A stretch of 64,000 bases of DNA, from NCBI GenBank assembly GCA_964626755.1, contig CAZVGO010000028.1, positions 186,001 through 250,000 of the forward strand, in the 5' to 3' direction. Origin of the DNA: JACDAV01 sp964626755 (lineage in GTDB: Bacteria; Chloroflexota; Limnocylindria; Limnocylindrales; CSP1-4). The position numbers were made by a program, and so were the translations under genes. Below, piece by piece: positions 58,415 through 64,000 of the stretch; the stretch's first letter is position 1, and each line of letters opens with the position of its first letter. The notes under the pieces are model-generated. The model searched no databases. It saw only the letters and a program-made list of their open reading frames with translations, and was not told the origin of the DNA.

Positions 58415-58915
58415 TCAGCGAGCCCGGGCGACCGGCGCCACGGTCGCGTCCGTCAGGCGCACGAGGTCGGCGGCGGCGAGCTCCAGCTGGAGCCCACGAC
58501 GTCCGGCGCTCACGAAGACCGTCGGGTGCTCCGAGGCCGACGCGTCGACCACCGTGGGCAACGAGCGGCGCATCGCGAGCGGGCTGATCCCACCGACGAC
58601 CGAGCCGCTGGCACGCTCCGCCTCCGCCGGGGCCGCCAGCACCGCACGCCGCCCGCGGAGTGTCTCGGCAAGCCGCTTCAGGTCGAGCTCGCGGCCGACC
58701 GGCACGACCGCCGCCACGAGCCGGCCGTCGAGCCGGGCAATGAGCGTCTTGAAGACGCGATCCTGCCCGACGCCGAGCGCCGCCGCGGCCTCTTCGCCCC
58801 ATGCCTTGCGGTCCTGGCCGCGCGGATCGGCCAGGCCGGCCAGGTATTCGTGGACGGTGTGCGCGACGCCGGCCTTGCGAAGCGCGTCGATCGCGGGCGT
58901 CCCTCGGGCGACCAT
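58415..58915 (-). CDS. ybaK: Cys-tRNA(Pro)/aminoacyl-tRNA deacylase
   Basis: The 166-residue protein matches YbaK/EbsC: TPAIDALRKAGVAHTVHEY at the start, AAAALGVGQDRVFKTLIARLDGRLVAAVVPVGRELDLKRLA (with the conserved VFKTL Lys), VVGGISPLAMRRSLPTVVDASA and VFVSAGRRGLQLELAAADLVRLT. It hydrolyses Cys-tRNA(Pro) and keeps translation accurate. Divergent from the helicase gene with an 86-bp gap. Confidence 0.92.
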   Translation of the reverse strand: MVARGTPAIDALRKAGVAHTVHEYLAGLADPRGQDRKAWGEEAAAALGVGQDRVFKTLIARLDGRLVAAVVPVGRELDLKRLAETLRGRRAVLAAPAEAERASGSVVGGISPLAMRRSLPTVVDASASEHPTVFVSAGRRGLQLELAAADLVRLTDATVAPVARAR

Positions 58916-59001
58916 CGGGTCGATGGTACGACCGGAGACCCGCCAGGGGCGCCACGCGCGTTTCGGCTATTCTCCGGCCGCGAGACGCCCAGGGAGATTG
59001 A

Positions 59002-60255
59002 TTGACCTTCGACACGCTCGGCCTGTCGCCTGACCTCGTCGCGATGGTAGCGGAGGAAGGCTACGACGAGCCGACACCCGTCCAGTCTGCGGCGATTCCG
59101 CTCGTCCTCGCCGGCCGTGACGTCCTCGCCGCCGCCCAGACCGGGACCGGCAAGACCGCCGCCTTCGTCCTGCCGATCCTCGACCGCCTCCGGCACCACG
59201 CGAACACGAGCTTCTCGCCCGCGCGCCATCCCGTGCGGGCGCTCATCCTCGTCCCGACGCGCGAGCTGGCGATGCAGGTCGATGAGAGCGTCCGGACGTA
59301 CGGCCGGACGGTGCCACTCCGCCCGACGGTCGTGTTCGGGGGCATTCCTATCGAGCCCCAGATCAAGGCGCTCCGCGCCGGTGTCGAGATCCTCGTCGCG
59401 ACGCCGGGTCGGTTGCTCGACCACGTCGGCCAGCGGACGGTCAACCTCGGCCAGGTCGAGATCCTCGTCCTCGACGAGGCCGACCGGATGCTCGACATGG
59501 GCTTCCTGCCGGACATTCGGCGGATCCTCGAGCTGCTCCCGGCCAAGCGCCAGAACCTCATGTTCTCGGCGACGTTCTCCGATGACATCCGGCGCCTGGC
59601 GGCGACAATCCTGCGCGACCCGGAGACCGTCGAGGTCGCCCCGCGGAACACGACTGTCGAGGGCATTCGCCAGCTCGTCTACCCGGTCGATCGCGACCGG
59701 AAGGAGGCGCTCCTCGCCCACATCATCCGGAAGGAGGATCTCCGCCAGGTCCTCGTCTTCACGAGGACGAAGCTCGCCGCCTCACGCCTCGCGGCGATCC
59801 TCGACCGGCAGGGCCTCGAGGCGGTGGCGATCCACTCCGACCGAACCCAGCCGGAGCGAACGCGCGCCCTCGAGGGGTTCAAGGCCGGCACGGTCCGCGT
59901 GCTCGTGGCGACCGATGTCGCGGCCCGCGGCCTCGACATCGAGGAGCTGCCTCACGTCGTCAACTTCGAGCTGCCGTGGAATCCGCAGGACTACATCCAC
60001 CGGATCGGACGGACCGGGCGGGCGGGCCTGACCGGCGACGCGATCAGCCTCGTGACGATCGACGAGGCCGACCTCCTGCGCGGCGTCCAGCGGCTCTTGC
60101 GGATGGCGATCCCGTGGACCGTCGAGGAAGGCTTCGTTCCGTCACGTGACGCGGAGCCGCGCCCGCTCGGTCACGAACGGCCGCGCCACGAGGGGCCACT
60201 CCATGCAAAACCGCTCCGGAGCCGATCGCGGGCGGGGGGCCGCGACCGGCGCTGA
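59002..60255 (+). CDS. rhlE: DEAD-box RNA helicase (RhlE-like)
   Basis: The 417-residue helicase has all motifs: TPVQSAAIP (Q motif), AAQTGTGKTAAFVLP, PTRELA, TPGRLLDH, DEADRMLDMGF, SATFS, VFTRTK, ARGLDIEELPHVVNFELPWNPQDYIHRIGRTGRAG. The short basic tail (RHEGPLHAKPLRSRSRAGGRDRR) after the second RecA domain is typical of RhlE. TTG 59002 follows AGGGAG at 5 bases; no better start is available. Involved in ribosome maturation, RNA decay or cold adaptation. Confidence 0.93.
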   Translation: MTFDTLGLSPDLVAMVAEEGYDEPTPVQSAAIPLVLAGRDVLAAAQTGTGKTAAFVLPILDRLRHHANTSFSPARHPVRALILVPTRELAMQVDESVRTYGRTVPLRPTVVFGGIPIEPQIKALRAGVEILVATPGRLLDHVGQRTVNLGQVEILVLDEADRMLDMGFLPDIRRILELLPAKRQNLMFSATFSDDIRRLAATILRDPETVEVAPRNTTVEGIRQLVYPVDRDRKEALLAHIIRKEDLRQVLVFTRTKLAASRLAAILDRQGLEAVAIHSDRTQPERTRALEGFKAGTVRVLVATDVAARGLDIEELPHVVNFELPWNPQDYIHRIGRTGRAGLTGDAISLVTIDEADLLRGVQRLLRMAIPWTVEEGFVPSRDAEPRPLGHERPRHEGPLHAKPLRSRSRAGGRDRR

Positions 60256-60277
60256 CGACGACGTCGGCGACGAGCGG

Positions 60278-60889
60278 TCAGGCCGGCTGGGCGTCCGGAG
60301 CCGGAGCCGGAGCGGAGGGTGCGTCCGTGGCGCCAGCGGCCGGTGTGGCGCCCGCGGCCGGGCCACCTGCCGCGAGAGGCGGCGGCGGCTCGGGCATCTC
60401 CATGTGGGCGCCGGGGAAGAAGAACCCGAGCATGATATCCGCGTCCACCCGATCGACGGAGTAGCGATTCACCAGGGCCCGCTCGTGGTTCGCCGTACCG
60501 GCGTTCGAGTCGGCCAGCAGGGAGACCTTGACGTCGCTCAGCAGGACGAACGTGCCCGTGGGTCGGGTGAGGGCCCGGCCCGGGTCGAACCCGGGCAGCG
60601 TCGCGAGATCGCCCCGGATCAGGTAAGGCCCGGCTTCGAGCCGGATCGGGTGGAACGCCGCGTGAACCGGGCCCGGCAGCTCCTCGTCGCCGGCCGCAAG
60701 CGCCAGGTCGTCAATGACGATCGTCGCCTCACCCTTGGTGGCGGGCAGCCCGCCGTCGAGCGGCGTCCACGTCGATTCGGTGACCTGGAGGCGGTCCGAC
60801 GTCTCGAGCAGGTCACGCAGATGCTCGGGGCTGTCGATGACCCCGCCCAGAACACCTTCCTGAAGGTATGCGACGACCTTGATCGGCAC
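60278..60889 (-). CDS. Conserved-looking hypothetical protein with Pro/Ala tail
   Basis: GTG 60889 (VPIKVVAYLQEGVLGGVI) follows GAGGGG at 6 bases, so it is preferred to the ATG at 60943. The 203-residue product has a soluble alpha/beta N-terminal part of ~160 residues (EHLRDLLETSDRLQVTESTWTPLDGG; ATIVIDDLALAAGDEELPGPVHAAFHPIRLEAGPYLIRGDLATLPGFDP) and a disordered Pro/Ala tail. No signal peptide. The family is not recognised; it lies between the helicase and serine hydrolase genes. Confidence 0.65.
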   Translation of the reverse strand: MPIKVVAYLQEGVLGGVIDSPEHLRDLLETSDRLQVTESTWTPLDGGLPATKGEATIVIDDLALAAGDEELPGPVHAAFHPIRLEAGPYLIRGDLATLPGFDPGRALTRPTGTFVLLSDVKVSLLADSNAGTANHERALVNRYSVDRVDADIMLGFFFPGAHMEMPEPPPPLAAGGPAAGATPAAGATDAPSAPAPAPDAQPA

Positions 60890-61006
60890 TCCTGGCCCCT
60901 CGAGCAGGCCACGAGCATCGGCCATCCGGCGTGGGCGCGCCACGGGGAATCGGTACCCGCCGCACCACCCATTGGTCCCAGGGCAGGGCGCAATTGGTAC
61001 CGCCGG

Positions 61007-62314
61007 TCACGAGGGATCGGCGCACACACCGCACGGGCTGGGCGGCGGGACGACGATCCGGAGCATCGTCCCGACGACGATGCCAGGATCGACCCGGCTC
61101 TGGTTGGTCAGGACGGCAATCGCGATGTCCTCTTCCGGGAGGTACCGAACGACGGTCCGGAAACCGAGGAAGCGGCCGCTGTGCCCGAGCGTCCGCAGGT
61201 CGTTGACGTCGAGGGCCTGGACGCCGAGCCCGTACGGGACCGACGGCTCATAGCCCGCCACCAGGTCGAATCCGCCGAGCATCAGCGCGAGGCCGTCCGA
61301 ATCGAGGACCCGACCGCCGTAGAGCGCGCGCGCCCAGCGGGCCGTGTCGAGCGCCGTCGCCGCGACCGAGCCGGCGCCGCCTGACGCCGTCACGACGGAT
61401 TTGAACGGCATGATCCCCGTGCCGTCGGCCAGGTCGATCGGCGGCAGGCTCGTCTTGAGGCCCGTGAACCTGTAGCCGTGGGCGGTCGGCCCGGCGGGCC
61501 GCTCTGCGCCCTGATAGAACGCGCTCCTCAGTCCGAACGGCTCGAAGTAGCGCTCCCGGAGCTGCTCGGCGAGCGGGCGGCCGTCGATCCGCTCCGCGAT
61601 GAGCCCGAGGAACAGGTAATTCGTGTTCGAGTAGTGCCAGTCGGTCCCCGGCGGGAAGTAGCGCTTTCCGACGTAGCCGAGGGCCTCGGCCGGTGCCCAG
61701 CCGCGAGCACGATCGGCGAGGAGCGCGACGTCGATCCTCGGATTCTCGAAGTAGTCGCGCAACCCGCTCGTGTGGTCGAGCAGCATCCGGATCGTGATCC
61801 CGGCGAGCATCTTCTGGGCGGGGAGGTACTCGGTGGCCGCGTCCCCGAGGGTGAGGCGTCCTTCGGCCGCGAGATCGAGGAAGAGGGCCGCGATGAAGGT
61901 CTTGCTGATGCTTGCGATGGCGAATGCCGTGTCCGGCGTCACCCGCCGCTTCGCCGCGACGTCGGCCAGACCGCTCACGCCGGTCCACGTGGATCCGTCG
62001 TCGAAGACGATCGCGACCGACACGCCCGGGATCGCGTGCTTTGCGCGCAGCTCGTCGAGGCGCTTCTGAAGCGCGGCGACGATGCGCTTCGTGGGCCGGG
62101 GCCCGACCGGGGCCGAGGCCGATGGCCGAACCGTGGGGGCGGGTGACGGCTCAGGCGCGATGGACGGGCTGGCGGCCGGCGCCGAGCTCGCCGGCGGCGA
62201 TGCAAGCCCTGTCAGGGGCCCAGGGCCGGCGGCCGGCCGCAGGCCGAGCAGCGCGAAGAGCGAGCCGAGGGCGATCGACCCGACGATGGCAGCGACGAGC
62301 AGCCCGCGACGCAT
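61007..62314 (-). CDS. Secreted beta-lactamase-fold serine hydrolase
   Basis: The 435-residue protein has a signal anchor (LLVAAIVGSIALGSLFALLGL), a Pro/Ala/Ser spacer and a class C beta-lactamase-like domain: AIASISKTFIAALFLDLAAEGRLTLGD (SxxK), LLDHTSGLRDYF, DWHYSNTNYLFLGLIAERI (YxN) and GHSGRFLGFRT near the end (HxG in place of KTG). Such proteins are esterases, peptidases or penicillin-binding proteins; the sequence does not separate them. Confidence 0.9.
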   Translation of the reverse strand: MRRGLLVAAIVGSIALGSLFALLGLRPAAGPGPLTGLASPPASSAPAASPSIAPEPSPAPTVRPSASAPVGPRPTKRIVAALQKRLDELRAKHAIPGVSVAIVFDDGSTWTGVSGLADVAAKRRVTPDTAFAIASISKTFIAALFLDLAAEGRLTLGDAATEYLPAQKMLAGITIRMLLDHTSGLRDYFENPRIDVALLADRARGWAPAEALGYVGKRYFPPGTDWHYSNTNYLFLGLIAERIDGRPLAEQLRERYFEPFGLRSAFYQGAERPAGPTAHGYRFTGLKTSLPPIDLADGTGIMPFKSVVTASGGAGSVAATALDTARWARALYGGRVLDSDGLALMLGGFDLVAGYEPSVPYGLGVQALDVNDLRTLGHSGRFLGFRTVVRYLPEEDIAIAVLTNQSRVDPGIVVGTMLRIVVPPPSPCGVCADPS

Positions 62315-62363
62315 GATGGAGGGACGATACCCCCAGGAGCGTCAGGCCTCCCGCGGCGCACGA

Positions 62364-62579
62364 GGCAACGTTGCCACCGGAGCAACGCGACCCACTCTTG
62401 TTGCCGCCGACGCACGTAACGGCAGCCGACGTGGCCGGGCCGTCCCGCGCGTTGCCTTGGTGGCAACATCCTGGCGGAGATCTGCCCTGGGGCCCGGTTT
62501 GGTGCCCGTGAGGCAACAGAATGACGGGTTGAGTCCTGGTCCGGCCTCGTGACGGGCGGTTACGTGCGTGTGCGGCAAC
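62364..62579. repeat. Cluster of GGCAAC/GTTGCC motifs in an intergenic region
   Basis: GGCAAC or its complement starts at 62364, 62370, 62400, 62451, 62462, 62512 and 62574. The first two form the 12-bp palindrome GGCAACGTTGCC; 62451-62467 is GTTGCC-N5-GGCAAC. Seven copies of a 6-mer in 220 bases is far above expectation. No gene is seen in the ~320-bp gap 62315-62638. Confidence 0.55.
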
Positions 62580-62593
62580 AGCCGAAACGGAAA

Positions 62594-62626
62594 GACCGCC
62601 CCGGGCCAGTCGGGCCGGGGGCGGTC
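62594..62626 (-). terminator. Terminator after the 50-residue gene
   Basis: A 13-pair stem with one mismatch (arms 62594-62607 and 62613-62626), followed on the minus strand by TTTCCGTTT. It begins 13 bases after the stop of the gene at 62639. Confidence 0.7.
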
Positions 62627-62638
62627 TCGTTTCGGGGG

Positions 62639-62791
62639 TCAGCGCGCGATCGAGGCCAGAAGGCCGAGTGCCCGCGCGATGCGATTGCTGTTCGGTGTGC
62701 GTCGAGCCTTCGCCACCAGGCGCCGGTACTCCGCCGCGCGGAGCTGGTCCTGCTGCCGAAGAGCCACTTCGATGTCCGATGGACGAAACAC
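62639..62791 (-). CDS. Small basic helical protein, 50 aa
   Basis: GTG 62791 follows GGGAGG at 8 bases, deciding this start over a longer frame. The product (VFRPSDIEVALRQQDQLRAAEYRRLVAKARR...) is one or two amphipathic basic helices. A clear terminator follows, supporting a real separate gene. No family recognised. Confidence 0.6.
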   Translation of the reverse strand: MFRPSDIEVALRQQDQLRAAEYRRLVAKARRTPNSNRIARALGLLASIAR

Positions 62792-62942
62792 TGTTCGGCC
62801 TCCCTTCTCCCGGTCGGTGGACCGCCGGGTTAGTGAGTCCACATTGCGCTCGGCCGGGCGCGTGGACACCCGACGCCCGTGGGCAACCGGCATGGACGAA
62901 CGTACGGAAGCCGTCTCATCCGGCCGGGTTGCGGCGACGACC

Positions 62943-63608
62943 CTAGGGCTTCGGGCTCTCCGCGACCTTATGCTCGACGGCCCAGAGGGCGGCCTGGGTC
63001 CGGCTGGCCAGCCCGAGCTTGCCGAGGATGTTCGAGACGTAGGTCCGGGCGGTCCGCTCGGTGATGAACAGCGCCGTCCCGATCTCCTTGTTGCTCATCC
63101 CCTGGCCGAGCAGGCGGAGGACGTCCTTCTCGCGGTCGGTGAGCGGCTCGACGAGGTCGTCGGCCGGGGCCTTCTTGTTGCGCATCCGCTGGGCGAGCAT
63201 CCGGGCGACCGCGGGATCGAGGTGGACCTCCCCGGCGTACGCGGCGCGGATCGCCTGGGCCACCTCGTCCGCCTCGGCGTCCTTGAGGACGTAGCCGGAG
63301 GCCCCGGCCTCGAGGGCGGAGGTGACCTTGTCCTCCTCGATGAAGCTCGTCATCGTGACGATCTCGGTCTCGGGCAGCTCCGCCTTGATGCGGCCGATCG
63401 CCGTGATCCCATCCATGTTCGGCATCAGCAGGTCCATGAGGACGACGTCCGGCCGGTGGCGGCGGGCAAGAGCGACGCCCTCGCTGCCGTCGGACGCCTC
63501 TCCGACGACCTCGATGTCGTCCAGCTGATCGAAGAACGCGCGCAGCCCTTTCCGGACGACGGCATGATCGTCGACGAGCAGCACGCGGATCCGGGCGGAT
63601 GCCTCCAC
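62943..63608 (-). CDS. NarL/LuxR-type response regulator (LiaR/DevR-like)
   Basis: The 221-residue regulator has a receiver domain (VLLVDDHAVVRKGLRAFFDQ; phospho-Asp in VVLMDLLMPNMDG; Lys in GYVLKDAEADE) and a LuxR HTH (LTDREKDVLRLLGQGMSNKEIGTALFITERTARTYVSNILGKLGLASRTQAALWAVEH). GTG 63608 follows GGGGGAG. LiaR/DevR-like regulators usually pair with a GAF- or sensor-type kinase encoded next to them; here the neighbour upstream is another receiver-domain gene. Confidence 0.92.
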   Translation of the reverse strand: MEASARIRVLLVDDHAVVRKGLRAFFDQLDDIEVVGEASDGSEGVALARRHRPDVVLMDLLMPNMDGITAIGRIKAELPETEIVTMTSFIEEDKVTSALEAGASGYVLKDAEADEVAQAIRAAYAGEVHLDPAVARMLAQRMRNKKAPADDLVEPLTDREKDVLRLLGQGMSNKEIGTALFITERTARTYVSNILGKLGLASRTQAALWAVEHKVAESPKP

Positions 63609-63690
63609 GACGCTCCCCCTGGCAGCGGAACCGGTTAGGCGGGGCCGGACCGATGCCGGCAGCGTGGAGTCTAGCAAGGGACCGGACCGG

Positions 63691-64000
63691 TCAGTTCGCG
63701 GACCGCCGGCCCGCCACCAGGACAGCGTCGACGAGCTCCCGCGGACGGTAGGTCTTGCGGACGAACGCGTCCGCCCCGTCGACGATTGCGCCGTGCTCGA
63801 GGTCGTGCGACCAGCTCATCACGAGGACCCGGACGCTAGGCGCGAGCTCGCGAGCGCGGGCGATGAACGCCTGGCCCGCATCGACCTCCGGCAGTCGCGG
63901 ATCGACGACGATGACGTCGGGTGGATCGGCCGCGATGAGCGCCAGGGCGGCATCCGGCCGGCCGGCGCTGCCGACCACGACGCACTGGGGCCCGATCCCG
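63691..64000 (-). CDS. Receiver-domain protein, cut by window end
   Basis: The frame stays open to the window edge, so the N-terminus is missing. Visible residues (GRPDAALALIAADPPDVIVVDPRLPEVDAGQAFIARARELAPSVRVLVMSWSHDL...) form the C-terminal two thirds of a CheY-like receiver: VVDPRLP carries the phospho-Asp and VRKTYRPRELVDAVL the conserved Lys. No output domain follows, so it is a stand-alone receiver or the end of a larger protein. It lies 82 bp upstream of the NarL-type regulator on the same strand. Confidence 0.75.
   Translation of the reverse strand, partial: GIGPQCVVVGSAGRPDAALALIAADPPDVIVVDPRLPEVDAGQAFIARARELAPSVRVLVMSWSHDLEHGAIVDGADAFVRKTYRPRELVDAVLVAGRRSAN

Overview
The window is about 68 % GC and reads as a Chloroflexota chromosome. 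The best fit is a member of the Limnocylindria/Ellin6529 type, inferred from protein flavour and not proven. Supporting signs are a B12-dependent ribonucleotide reductase carrying an intein, F420-type oxidoreductases (luciferase-like and DDN-like), many GTG/TTG starts with ATGA/GTGA overlaps, Pro/Ser/Ala-rich spacers behind secretion signals, and no Gram-negative outer-membrane machinery.

Positions 1-5060 are the right arm of an integrated mobile element. It carries the end of a primase/helicase-like ATPase followed by a tightly packed run of small unknown genes, two of which share a previously unnamed ~55-residue repeat. It ends at a 3' fragment of a tRNA-His gene that starts exactly at the anticodon loop, as expected for an integrase attachment site. 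Chromosome follows from a PRC-barrel gene (5277) onward.

From 5.3 to 33 kb lies mostly housekeeping and envelope content: an ABC-2 exporter, HAD phosphatase, nitroreductase and MBL hydrolase. A two-component system follows with a YceI-like and a secreted helical protein; all three promoter regions carry 11-bp-spaced direct repeats that look like the regulator's own boxes. Next are a MalK/UgpC-type ATPase with Nudix and TPR genes, and a minus-strand run glgC - ybjN-like - two paralogous membrane metallopeptidases - nicotinate phosphoribosyltransferase. After these come a coiled-coil M23 peptidase, prepilin peptidase, leucyl aminopeptidase, adenosine deaminase, a HAD-IIA phosphatase, a NYN-type nuclease and a CcsA/CcsB-type cytochrome c assembly protein.

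The 33.0-38.1 kb block is nrdJ with an elaborate 600-bp control region: an imperfect inverted repeat, a LexA-like palindrome, six helically phased GTGGA iterons resembling DnaA boxes, two NrdR-like boxes and a sigma-70-type promoter. nrdJ contains a 433-residue intein with an apparently intact LAGLIDADG endonuclease.

Downstream of nrdJ (38.0-42.6 kb) is an accessory module: tandem 38-bp repeats, a 20-residue half-lysine peptide gene with a perfect terminator, a 102-nt nested-hairpin element, a SIR2-like/P-loop NTPase/helical-repeat protein (candidate anti-phage NADase) and a convergent PD-(D/E)XK nuclease. A short motif from the left repeats recurs inverted at the right edge.

From 42.6 to 64 kb the content is stress and redox: DinB-like protein, cold-shock protein, zinc-ribbon thioredoxin, luciferase-like oxidoreductase, Dps, lipase-maturation-factor-like protein, an FAD amine-oxidase-fold protein, an FTR1 iron permease with a near-leaderless promoter, a truncated PPOX gene, cupin, PAC2, a Vgb-like lipoprotein, a tyrosine phosphatase, YpfJ-type metallopeptidase and a WYL regulator. 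Also here are an HhH-GPD protein, YbaK, an RhlE-like helicase, a beta-lactamase-fold hydrolase and two NarL-type regulators at the edge. Several intergenic regions hold degenerate repeats, two of them with a 51-bp period.
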